NCBI GenBank assembly: GCA_963753575.1
Contig: CAVWCR010000001.1
Location: 806,001 to 870,000 of the forward strand
Direction: 5' to 3'
DNA from: VAZQ01 sp963753575
GTDB taxonomy: Bacteria; Pseudomonadota; Alphaproteobacteria; Rhizobiales; Xanthobacteraceae
DNA: 64,000 bases
Shown here: positions 43,182 through 52,120 of the stretch, in pieces
Numbering within the stretch: the first letter of the stretch is position 1
Layout: every line of letters begins with the position of its first letter
The notes under the pieces: generated by a model
Told to the model about the DNA's origin: nothing
Databases searched by the model: none
What the model saw: only the letters and a program-made list of their open reading frames with translations
Translations under genes and position numbers: made by a program

Positions 43182-44189
43182 ATGAACAACCCGGCTGGCC
43201 AAATCGACGCGCAGTCCGAGGCGGGTGTCGGGTCCGCTATCGTGCCGTCGCACCCGTCGCAAAAGTTCACGAATTCGAATTGTACTGCGGATGGACGGGC
43301 GCGTGCAAAGGTCACCCTCGGGCGCTTGAAGACTCTTTGGTTTAATACAGGGACATTGTGCAACATCACGTGTCGCAATTGCTACATCGAGTCGAGTCCG
43401 AAAAATGATCGATTGGCCTATCTCACTCGTGGCGAGGTTGCCGCGTATCTCGATGAAATTGAACATGGTAGTTTCGGCACCGAAGAGATCGGATTCACCG
43501 GTGGCGAGCCGTTTATGAACCCGGATATCATTGGAATGGTGGAGGACAGTCTCAGCCGCGGTTATCAGGTACTGGTACTGTCGAATGCGATGCGTCCGAT
43601 GCAACGTCACAGGGCAAGCCTTCTCAACATGAAAGGGCGATTCGGCAGCAGACTTGCCATTCGCGTTTCCCTCGATCATTTCACGCCAATGCACCACGAG
43701 AGCGAGCGTGGGGCGGGCACGTTTGGCCCGACCCTCGAGGGGTTGCTCTGGCTCGCTCACAAGGATTTCAACGTGACGGTCGCGGGACGTACAATGTGGG
43801 GTGAAGACGAGGCGGCGGAGCGCGCTGGCTATGCCGCACTCTTTGCAGGACACTCAATTCACATTGATGCCCGAGACCCCGCGCAATTAGTTCTTTTTCC
43901 AGAAATGGACGCCAAGGGCGACGTGCCCGAAATCACTACTGCGTGCTGGGACGTTCTCGGTAGGTCACCCGCAGATGTAATGTGCTCCAGCTCCCGGATG
44001 GTCATAAAGCGTCGAGGCGATGACCTCCCCTCAGTCGTTGCTTGCACGCTCTTGCCTTATGATGAGGGCTTTCGGTTGGGTTCAACGCTATGCGACGCCG
44101 CTAAGACAGTATCGTTAAATCATCCCCACTGTTCGAAGTTCTGCGTGTTAGGTGGTGCGTCATGCTCAGCACGTACTCGTGCTTCATAA
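43182..44189 (+). CDS. Radical SAM protein, probable SigF regulon member
   Basis: 335 aa from ATG 43182 (the frame opens at TTG 43149). The radical SAM cluster motif is CNITCRNCY (C-x3-C-x2-C), followed by the SAM-binding GFTGGEPFMNPD and VLVLSNAMRP. The C-terminal part contains further cysteines, including CSKFCVLGGASC at the end, which could hold an auxiliary iron-sulfur cluster. Substrate unknown. A SigF-type promoter lies upstream, linking it to sigF-nrsF-arsM. Arsenosugar pathways pair ArsM with a radical SAM enzyme (ArsS); this protein does not look like a standard ArsS to me, so a shared role is inference. Confidence 0.8.
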   Translation: MNNPAGQIDAQSEAGVGSAIVPSHPSQKFTNSNCTADGRARAKVTLGRLKTLWFNTGTLCNITCRNCYIESSPKNDRLAYLTRGEVAAYLDEIEHGSFGTEEIGFTGGEPFMNPDIIGMVEDSLSRGYQVLVLSNAMRPMQRHRASLLNMKGRFGSRLAIRVSLDHFTPMHHESERGAGTFGPTLEGLLWLAHKDFNVTVAGRTMWGEDEAAERAGYAALFAGHSIHIDARDPAQLVLFPEMDAKGDVPEITTACWDVLGRSPADVMCSSSRMVIKRRGDDLPSVVACTLLPYDEGFRLGSTLCDAAKTVSLNHPHCSKFCVLGGASCSARTRAS

Positions 44190-44754
44190 AGAAAAGCGCG
44201 GAATGAGCGCTTAGCCGGGAGGCAGCGACAGCGTTGCTTTGGGCAGGCGCAATCTTGAAGAATCAAATCGCGTCAGAACAATGAGCCGCAGATTGGCTTC
44301 ATTCGCGATCAGCAGGCAATGAACGAGCGCACCATATGCAAGGCCGAGATAACGCCAAGCATCGCGACTTCTATTTTCTCGCTCCGCTTGAGTGGGCGCG
44401 TCGTAGGCTCAATACCCACCCGTCTAAGGTTCTGGCTGGAACGGGTGCGAGTCGATACGCGAAACGGTACGATCCGTTCGCGTACCAAATGCCCCCCTGC
44501 TTTGATGCGTGCGAATCAGTCCCGCATTGCTGAGGCGAGCATGAATGTTCCGGATTGAGGTCCGATAAACATTAGACTGTGTTGCCAGTTTCTGTTCGGT
44601 GCGACCTTTGTGCCGGGCGGGCCTGAGCCATCCTAAGGGTAGCAAGATACGTCAGTGGAATACCCTGGCTTGGCTTGATTCCGGCTTCGTCACGACAAAT
44701 TTTGACCATCATGGGACGAATATCTTATTGGCATCGTGCAATGGGGGACGGAGC
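44190..44754. other. Gap, nothing recognised
   Basis: Short frames on both strands show no family resemblance. No hairpin or repeat was seen. Confidence 0.4.
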
Positions 44755-44862
44755 ATGATGTGGCTGATCATCTGTGCTGTAACACTTGCGGTATCTGTCG
44801 GAGTTTGCGCTGCCGCCGTGCTTATGCAACCAGGTGAAAGCCGCAGTCAAACTGAGATATGA
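44755..44862 (+). CDS. Possible 35-aa single-helix membrane peptide
   Basis: Begins MMWLIICAVTLAVSVGVCAA, a clean hydrophobic helix, with a polar tail ending SRSQTEI. A purine-rich GGGGGACGGAG stands just ahead of the ATG. Size and form fit the many short membrane peptides of Rhizobiales, but there is no homology evidence. Confidence 0.35.
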   Translation: MMWLIICAVTLAVSVGVCAAAVLMQPGESRSQTEI

Positions 44863-45720
44863 GACGATCATGGGGCGCTGATGGCGCGCTCTGCCGATTG
44901 GCACGGACGGTTCGCATCACGGTTTCGCATCTACGACGCCTGCGATCGCAGCCTTGCGATTGCCGCGCCGCTACCCGAGACGATGTCCGAAGTCTACGGC
45001 AAGATGTCGCAGGCCGCTCTCCGGAGCGCAAAGTCGACGTGCGCTGCCTCGTGTTGAACGCGTGACCGTATTCTCAGACCCTGCCCAGCGCCTGTTCGTT
45101 GCAGACCCAGTGGCCGCACGGTGCCGTCCGTGACGGAGTGGGACCCTGAACTGATCACTTGTCCTCACCGCGGATCGAGCACGACTGGCCTGGCGCGCAC
45201 GCGGTGCGGTTGGAGAGTTTGCGGAGGCAGGGGGGGCACGCCGGACGCGCTCACTCGAAAAGCGTCCAGCGAGACTGCTCAGCCAGGCCGCCGCGACGCT
45301 TTGATCAAGCTACCCGCGCTGACCCTAGGCGCGGGGAGGTTGCCTGATGGGCGGCATCGGTTGGCGGTAAAATGACACCGCAGACGTTCAGAGCTATTAT
45401 GCGGATGATGGTATCCGGATGGCGGTCTCATGGACCCCGGGGCTGGTCGTTTCTAGCGGTGCGGCTAGGCCCAGGCAGAACGTTCGGGCTCGCAACACAA
45501 GGACACCGAGAGTTCCGAACAATAACCAATTCCGAAGGCGGGACTATGCTGAGGACGATAGTCGCGGCGCATGTATTCTTGTCGCGAGGACAGAACGTCA
45601 ACGTCAGCGCTCAGAATACACGCGCGGCCGCAGCCAACCACCATATAGCAAGGGCTCAAAGACGACCCGTGCGTCGCATCCATATCCATGATATATTTTC
45701 ATGGTGGTGGAGGAGCTACG
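44863..45720. other. Accessory gap without recognised genes
   Basis: Several overlapping frames on both strands, all Arg/Ser-rich in the manner of non-coding GC-rich DNA. The right end carries the ribosome site GGAGGAG of the next gene. Confidence 0.4.
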
Positions 45721-45993
45721 ATGCACAAGCTCATTGTTGCGGTTGCAACCATCTTTGCCGTTATCTCTTGTGATTGTCTCACGCACGAGACCTCCGCTGA
45801 TGGAATGACCGTGGCGCGCCATAGCAAGAAGGCCCGCCATGTCCACGGGTGTGCGCAGACGGGATGCGTCGTGCATCGCCGCTTCAGGTGCCCCGAATAT
45901 TATCCATGCCACCCGCTCTACGGCGCTTATGGACCTTACGGTGGGCAAGTATTTTGGGGCGCCTATACCGAGGCCGGTTGGGGTCGTCGGTGA
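45721..45993 (+). CDS. Small secreted Cys/Tyr/Gly-rich protein
   Basis: 90 aa. The ATG at 45721 follows GGTGGAGGAG; the frame is open 11 codons earlier. Signal peptide MHKLIVAVATIFAVISC, then a basic His-rich stretch and HGCAQTGCVVHRRFRCPEYYPCHPLYGAYGPYGG. Four cysteines plus histidines could bind metal or form disulfides. Proteins ending in a PLYGAYGPYGG-like segment recur in Bradyrhizobium relatives as hypothetical exported proteins. Confidence 0.7.
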   Translation: MHKLIVAVATIFAVISCDCLTHETSADGMTVARHSKKARHVHGCAQTGCVVHRRFRCPEYYPCHPLYGAYGPYGGQVFWGAYTEAGWGRR

Positions 45994-46958
45994 CGGCCCA
46001 AAGCGTGACGGCGTCCGCGAGCCCCAAGAACTGATTGGCAGCGAGAAACTCGTTGCCCGCACGCGTTCGGACCGGCCACGTTCACCTTGCTCGCAGCTCT
46101 CGGTATTCGGAATTGAAAGGGCTTGGTTTCTCCGATCCGCATGGGACAACGAGCGGAATCGATCATCAGCCCTCCGACGCAAAAATCGTAGGCTCGGCCC
46201 CTTCGAGTAACCAGAGGCTCCGGTCTCCCCTGAAACGGGGGCTAGCTCTGCCGTTCACCGCTGCGCAGTCAGCGAAATAGCTCGTACAGTCCCCACCCGA
46301 GGAACGTTGTCCACGCTACGGTCACAACTGCAGATAAGCTGAAAACTGACACCACAAAGATCTTGCTCTGCATGGCCTATCAACACCGAACTTTACAAAA
46401 AAGGTTCACTGCTAGAAATCGTTTTGCGTTGGGATACGAGAGTATGTTTGCGTCTCTGAGACCGTCAATTCAATGGTCCGTCATCGACAAATCCAAATAG
46501 ATTCTCTGTGTTGCAAAAATGTGTCGTTGCGGGGACAGCGAGCAGGCATCTTGGAAATTTTGTCAGCTCCAAATGCCGGCCTGCGGAATGAACGGCACGC
46601 CACTGACAAGAACACGTCGTTTGAGCTTGGCATCGGCCCCGCGGCCGTCAAACTCACCCTCGCGGTCGAGTCGAAACTTACGGTCTCTCGACCAAGGCGC
46701 GAGGCACGCCACCATCGTGCCTTTCAAGGCACCCGTCCAGGGTGTTGTGGCCGCGCGTCAAGTTCGGCGCGCCATGCCCCTTATCATTCCGACTATTTTG
46801 AGTGTGTGGTGAGGGTTGACTTCAACACGCGTCATTGTGGTCTGCCGGATAATATCCCTATGCCTGCGGCCCCGGCCCTTTGTGTCAGGATGCGGCGGCG
46901 GTCGAGACGAGGGCGCTCACTATAGCGGCTCCGTAGGCGTTGCGATCTTGACCGCCGG
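45994..46958. other. Nearly 1 kb without recognised gene
   Basis: No family match in any frame and no clear repeat or hairpin. Together with the broken gene that follows, it reads as decayed accessory DNA. Confidence 0.4.
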
Positions 46959-47222
46959 CTATCGCTCGCACATACCCCTGCGGAGCGCATTGACCAGGGG
47001 GTCGACTAAGTAGTCCAAGACAGTGCTCACCGGTTGTGATGAGGATCTCGGCGGGCATGCCTGGTATCAATCTTGCGGCAATGTCTGATGGCAGTCCTGT
47101 GGGATCTACCACGACGCGGGCGAGGTAGTAGCTCTGTTGAGTGACCTCGTTAGAGATGGCATCCGCTGACACGCTCTCGACGTGGCCGAAAACGGTCGGG
47201 ACGCATCGCCTGGTCAGAAGCC
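46959..47222 (-). pseudogene. Frameshifted C-terminal remnant of an HlyD/PrtE-type membrane fusion protein
   Basis: The minus strand encodes the end of a type I secretion adaptor: LTRRCVPTVFGHVESVSADA, then YYLARVVVDPTGLPSDIAAR and IPGMPAEILITTGEH. There the frame shifts; in the next frame the family tail continues as TVLDYLVDPLVNALRRGMCER and stops at 46959. The shift can be explained by loss of two bases in an AC repeat at the GEH/TVL junction. The upstream four fifths of the gene (about 350 codons) are missing; homology ends against the MFS transporter gene. Confidence 0.8.
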
Positions 47223-47241
47223 AAGATGATCAGATGAATAG

Positions 47242-48600
47242 TCAGGTGGCTTGCATTCGTTCGGCATTGTCGAGCTCCTCGAGCCGGCGCTGGGCCGGCT
47301 CCACGCCCCAGACCCACACGACAACGATCTGGACTACAAGCAGGCCTATCATCAAGCCGATCACGCCGGGCAGCTTGTAGTGTGCCAACAAGGCGCCGAC
47401 GGCGAACGGCGACACGACGGTTGCGGCGCGCCCGAGCGTGTTGCATATCCCATTGGCGCGCAGACGTATCTCGGTTGGGAACAATTCCGGTGTGTACACG
47501 CCAAACAGGATCGCAGTCTGTACGTAGATTGCGACGATCAGCACGAAGCCAACGCTCAGCACGATCGACGGATCGGACGCCGCGCTGAACCGCGCGTAGA
47601 TCCAGCCCAAAACTATCGTCACGATCGATGCTCCAATGATGCTCCAGCGCCGCCCAATGAAGTCCGACGTATAGGCGCCGACCGCGCATCCAAGCAGTGA
47701 TGCAGTGGACAGCACCAGCGTGTAACCGAGCGAATTGGTGATGGTGAGCCCCTGGCGCAGAAAAAACTGCGGTAGGAAGATCACGAAGCCGAAAATGAGC
47801 GTGTTGATGGTGATGAGTACCCAGCTTCCAACGATCATGCGCTGCAATAGCGGTGGCCGCAGCATCGCGCCGGCGCTGATTTGGGGAAGCGGCGCCACCG
47901 CGACCGCCGGCGGCAATGGCCCTGCGGTTGCGGCTTCCTTTTCGATCGATAGCATTAGAGTTTCTGCCTCCGCCGTGCGGCCCTTCAATTCCAGCCAGCG
48001 CGGTGACTCCGGGAGCGCTTTGCGCAAGTACCACACGATGAGCGAGCCGATCCCGGCGATGACGAACATCGGCCGCCATCCCCAGGCCGGGATGATCAAA
48101 TAGCCGAGCAATGCGGTGACGGGAAATCCCGCTACGACCAGAAAGGCCATGAAGGAAAGCCAGCGCCCCCGCGTTTTCGGTGGCACGAATTCGGTCAGAG
48201 TCGAATAGCCGACAACAATTTCGGCGCCGAGCCCAAGCCCCTGAACGAAGCGGCAGATGATAAGCTGGTTCATGTCTTGCACAAAGGCTGCTGCAAGCGA
48301 GGCGAGCCCGAACACCAGGAGATTGATTTGGTAGGTAAAGCGTCGGCCCCAATGGTCGCCGGCGAACCCAGTGACGAAAGCGCCAATCGTCATGCCGACA
48401 AATGTCAGCGAGAGAAATTGCAGGTTCTGCGGCAGTGTCGAGAATTTGGTTTGTATGGCCGCCGCAAGTACGCCCCCGGCGACATAGAGATCATAGCCGT
48501 CGAAAAACATTCCGGCGCCCACGAGCCAGAAGATGCGGTAATGAAACGATGAGATCGGCAACCGGTCGAGACGTGCGCCGGCATTTACTGGCGTGGCCAT
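47242..48600 (-). CDS. Major facilitator superfamily transporter (sugar/aromatic acid type)
   Basis: 452 aa with twelve TM helices. Signatures: FFDGYDLYVAGGVL in TM1, GDHWGRRFTYQ in loop 2-3, RFVQGLGLGAEI, PESPRWLELKGR after TM6, and the second-half GRRWSIIG and PELFPTEIRLRANG. The pattern suits the AAHS/SP branch that imports aromatic acids or sugars with protons. ATG 48600 follows AGGGGGAA; the frame runs 57 codons further upstream without support. No catabolic gene is adjacent, so the substrate is unknown. The HlyD remnant abuts its 3' end. Confidence 0.88.
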   Translation of the reverse strand: MATPVNAGARLDRLPISSFHYRIFWLVGAGMFFDGYDLYVAGGVLAAAIQTKFSTLPQNLQFLSLTFVGMTIGAFVTGFAGDHWGRRFTYQINLLVFGLASLAAAFVQDMNQLIICRFVQGLGLGAEIVVGYSTLTEFVPPKTRGRWLSFMAFLVVAGFPVTALLGYLIIPAWGWRPMFVIAGIGSLIVWYLRKALPESPRWLELKGRTAEAETLMLSIEKEAATAGPLPPAVAVAPLPQISAGAMLRPPLLQRMIVGSWVLITINTLIFGFVIFLPQFFLRQGLTITNSLGYTLVLSTASLLGCAVGAYTSDFIGRRWSIIGASIVTIVLGWIYARFSAASDPSIVLSVGFVLIVAIYVQTAILFGVYTPELFPTEIRLRANGICNTLGRAATVVSPFAVGALLAHYKLPGVIGLMIGLLVVQIVVVWVWGVEPAQRRLEELDNAERMQAT

Positions 48601-49298
48601 GTTGGATTCCCCCTGAGCCGACATTCCCGGACGAACCCCGGGTCTACGCGGATCGTAGCGATTTCTTGGGCCCGCCGTAAGCGGTGATCCGCGGGGTGCG
48701 GACAATCGTCGCGATGCCGGGGTGGCCTTCACGATGGAAGCCTGTGGGTCAGGCCAGGGCGAACGGCGCAAGGGTTTCGAACCATCACGATCCGATCGGC
48801 GCCCACCGGCTTCCCATATCGCGCTCGATTGGCTCCAGCACTTGGCGCGCCCAAGGCAAATCCGTCGTAAGCGGTCGCAAGAGCGACGTTACACCTTCAG
48901 GCGGCCTCTCGGCGATTGCCGCCGCTGCAAGATGCGTGAGCAGAAACCGGCGCTTCTCGCGATGATGCATAGCCTGCTATCGCGGGGCGCACCTCGGGCG
49001 ATATCGAAGTCTCAAGAGGAAGTGCTTCACGCCAATGCCGATCGGGATCCTCCTGAACGAGGGCAAACCCGGCGCATTGGCACGGGTACCTCCTTTCCGG
49101 CGTAGGAACATCTACCTGAAACAAAAAGTCGTTAGCGCGCAACGGCTTTGTTGCGATCTGCAACCCTTCGTAGCAGAGTTCTGTCGCAACGTCGGCGTCT
49201 TAGAAGCGGCACAATTTTTGCTGACGTCCATCAGGCGGCTCGGCCTGCAGTGAATATAGCAGTACGGACGCGCCAGTCATATTGCAATGGTTCGTGAC
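48601..49298. other. 700-bp gap with possible decayed sequence
   Basis: Two overlapping minus-strand frames around 48785-49163 have protein-like stretches (for example FLFQVDVPTPERRYPCQC) that could be one frameshifted gene, but I do not recognise a family. Nothing else seen. Confidence 0.35.
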
Positions 49299-49424
49299 AT
49301 GTCACACATCGATATCCAGATTTTGGTAGCGGCGTTGTTGTTTGGGTTTGCTGCTGGCTATGCGACGCGCGAGTGGGTGTCGCGCCGAAGGCGGAGGCGG
49401 TGGCGACGGAACGGTTGGTACTGA
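49299..49424 (+). CDS. Small 41-aa single-helix membrane peptide
   Basis: MSHIDIQILVAALLFGFAAG followed by YATREWVSRRRRRRWRR: one TM helix and a very basic cytoplasmic tail. The pattern ALLFGFAAGYxxRE is familiar from short uncharacterised Bradyrhizobium proteins. There is no strong ribosome site. Confidence 0.5.
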   Translation: MSHIDIQILVAALLFGFAAGYATREWVSRRRRRRWRRNGWY

Positions 49425-49690
49425 CCCGTCAGATGCGAGGATTTTGCCAGCTGGTAAATACTCAGTAAGGCGCCTACTCATCGCGCCCGATCGGTCCAAC
49501 ATTCGAAGGGTACTTGGTGATTGCTGTCACTGAGCGTGCCCCCTGAGTAATGGCGCCGATCCGCGTTGTCGGAACGCGTAGCGCGATCGCAAGCGCGTTC
49601 GCCAACATGCCGAGCGGCTTGAGAAACTCTTCGTTGAGGACCTCGCCTGGGTGTCGTTACAGCACTGCGATCTCAATGTTTGCGCCACCG

Positions 49691-51256
49691 TTAATTCGAG
49701 GCCGCGCATATCGCCCGCGGCCCTTGAGAGGATAGCTGCTCTGCGACATGCGCAATGGCGCGTTGTGCGGCCTGGCGTGTATTGCTCGCGTCTGCGACGA
49801 GGAGCCAGCTTTCCGGCAAGCGCAGTTGCGAATCGATTTGGGATGCCTCGATGATCTGGCGGATCAGCAGAGTATCTGACGCACTGTCGGCGAGTAGCAC
49901 GACGGGCTTGTTCGGCGCTGTTGCGGCGAGATACTCAAGCTCGATGCGGCAGCCTTGACGGTCGCCAGTGAACCCGCGAAGATCTATGATGACTGCGTCG
50001 CTGGAGGTCCCGAGCGCTCGCATGACCGGCTGCCACGTATTGGACATGCAGAGTAGCTGGTGCAACGGAAAGGTGCCATCTGGGGCCGGATTGGCCAGAC
50101 CAGTACTTATTTCGCGGGCCAGTGCTGAGGCATCGCGGTTGAACCGGCTCCAAAGGCGACCAATGAGAAACGCCGCATAGTCGGGCGGCGCAATGCCGCG
50201 CATCGCAATATCCGGCGCGATGATCAGTGAGACCGATCCGATCAATCGCCAGGGTGGTGTGAGCTGATCGAACAGCTGTTCTGTCCGACGATCGAATCCG
50301 AACACGCGCAGCAGCAACAGGTTCGGGATCACCTCATCCGGCGCCGGTGGCAGCAGCCATTTCATGAGCAGTCGTTTGACGAGCGCGTAGACGAGAAAGC
50401 TTGTCAACGTGAACAGATAGATGGGGTCATCCATCGACCACACCCCTGTTTGGTAAACGGTAAAGAGCAGCCACCAGCAATCGAGGAAGAGTTCCTGACC
50501 ACTTAGCTTTCCTGCATCGTGCAATCTCGCGAGCGTGATCAACCCGGCGTAACCTAGCAACGCGCCGACTGCGGCGCCCAGCAATCGGCCTAGCCAAACA
50601 TGCTCGGCAGGGGCGCCAATTGCGCCCCATGCAAAGACCGAAACAATGGCGCCTATGGCAACCGGCGTCATCACGACCATCGTCAGGGGCGCGATACCGC
50701 GCCAGAAGCGAAGGTTGAGAATAAGGAATAGCGTCAGCGGTATGAGAAGATGCAAGCTGAAGAAGGCGCTGGCAACATCGGCAAAAGGACCTGCCAGCAC
50801 ATAGATCCCGGCCATGATGGCCAGGACAGCGAAACTCTTGCGCAGCAGCGATACTGAATACAGGTGCAGCAGCGTGAGCAACGTTGGTAGGCAGAACATC
50901 AGGGCTGCAAGGCTGACCATTCGCAGGGACGCTTCCGTGCGCGCCCGGCTGAGGATATCCCAATGGCGAGCCGCAAATATCGCCGTCAGAACAGCCGCGT
51001 AACAAGCGCCCGCGACGCCGTAGGCAATGGCAACGTGGGTGCGCCTGGTCGCTATGCGACGCATCAAGTCGGGTGCAGGTGACTGGCCACCCCCTGAATG
51101 AGCGACGGTCAGGGCAGTCGGCTTATCCCGATCCGTCTCTGACTTGGCTTGTTTGGACTCATGCCAACTGAGTCTCATCAGCCGTCTGACGGCGCGGCGA
51201 TAGAGAAAGACCAGGACTGGCGAAAGTATGATGGTCATTGCCACCATGTAGAACAT
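49691..51256 (-). CDS. Multipass membrane protein with soluble TIR-like C-terminal region
   Basis: 521 aa. One N-terminal TM helix (MFYMVAMTIILSPVLVFLYR), a polar stretch, then about eight helices to residue 310. The C-terminal 210 residues are soluble: LLLLRVFGFDRRTEQLFDQL, WRLIGSVSLIIAPDIA, then SDAVIIDLRGFTGDRQGCR-IELEYLAA and PVVLLAD. Alternating strands and helices plus the Glu after DLRGF resemble a TIR or deoxyribosyltransferase-like fold; this is my reading of pattern, not a database match. It is transcribed away from the TIR gene at 52121, 865 bp apart. Confidence 0.65.
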   Translation of the reverse strand: MFYMVAMTIILSPVLVFLYRRAVRRLMRLSWHESKQAKSETDRDKPTALTVAHSGGGQSPAPDLMRRIATRRTHVAIAYGVAGACYAAVLTAIFAARHWDILSRARTEASLRMVSLAALMFCLPTLLTLLHLYSVSLLRKSFAVLAIMAGIYVLAGPFADVASAFFSLHLLIPLTLFLILNLRFWRGIAPLTMVVMTPVAIGAIVSVFAWGAIGAPAEHVWLGRLLGAAVGALLGYAGLITLARLHDAGKLSGQELFLDCWWLLFTVYQTGVWSMDDPIYLFTLTSFLVYALVKRLLMKWLLPPAPDEVIPNLLLLRVFGFDRRTEQLFDQLTPPWRLIGSVSLIIAPDIAMRGIAPPDYAAFLIGRLWSRFNRDASALAREISTGLANPAPDGTFPLHQLLCMSNTWQPVMRALGTSSDAVIIDLRGFTGDRQGCRIELEYLAATAPNKPVVLLADSASDTLLIRQIIEASQIDSQLRLPESWLLVADASNTRQAAQRAIAHVAEQLSSQGPRAICAASN

Positions 51257-51399
51257 CGCCAGATGGAAACCTGAATATCAGGGCACGCGAAACCTACTCC
51301 GCTATCCGAACTTGAGGAGAGGCGTACTCACCAAACCCACATCATAGCGTTGGGCCCTGGGCTGAGCCACCGCCTGGCTCCTCCCGCTTCGGATTAGGC

Positions 51400-51921
51400 T
51401 CAGATGAGGTCGGTCGACGTGAGGCCTTCGATCTGGCTCAGGAGCTTGTCTCGGACCCCAACCGATCGTGCGGGGGCAACCGTGATCGGCGGCTCGGCCC
51501 TGACCGCGGCGCGCCCGGTGCCAGGAGTACGCGCAGAGCGTGGCCGGCGCACGATTGTGGATACGATGCAGATCTGAAAGGGCGCCAAATCCGGCGCATC
51601 GATGTCGTCCTCGCCCGCGATGCCGACGAGCGTGAACAGCGCGTAGCGCCGGGCATAGGTCAACGCCGCGCTCATGCGCTGCGGGTTGGCGGTCTCGGCC
51701 GCAAGACAGACCGGCCAGTCAGACCCGATTCACTCTGCGGACGAGTGCGCCAGCATGGTGGTCAGGTTGACCATGCCGGTTGCGGGATCGATGGCGGTGG
51801 TCTGCACGGTTGCGATCTTGTGCTGGCCCAGCGTCTTGTGCACGATGTCGAGCCCGCTCGCCAGCGGGGCACGTTCAAGCCAGCCAAGGCCCGCCGCTCT
51901 CGCTGTCCCGGGTGCTAGCAC
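51400..51921 (-). pseudogene. ERF-family single-strand annealing protein, broken by a stop codon
   Basis: The minus strand reads LDIVHKTLGQHKIATVQTTA and MVNLTTMLAHSSAE, then TGA at 51730-51732, and continues in the same frame with IGSDWPVCLAAETANPQRMS and ALTYARRYALFTLVGIAGED. This is the ERF recombinase core of phages and integrative elements, where Trp normally follows the AHSSGE-like segment; TGG to TGA explains the interruption. Both ends are also truncated: a stop stands right before 51921 and the C-terminal domain after RDKLLSQIEGL is missing. Confidence 0.8.
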
Positions 51922-52120
51922 TCACAGCAGTCATCCGTGCCGCCAACTCCGTCTTGCCAGAACGTGGGAAAAGCGCAAAATTCACTTCATATTCGCGAAT
52001 AGTCGGGAGCTATTTGGAAAATCGAAGGTAGACTGCATATGAGCCATATTGGTGGAAGCGGGCTGCGCTCATGCATCCGCATCGGGCATCAGGACGCGTT
52101 GCGGCGGGTGGGTTAGTTTA

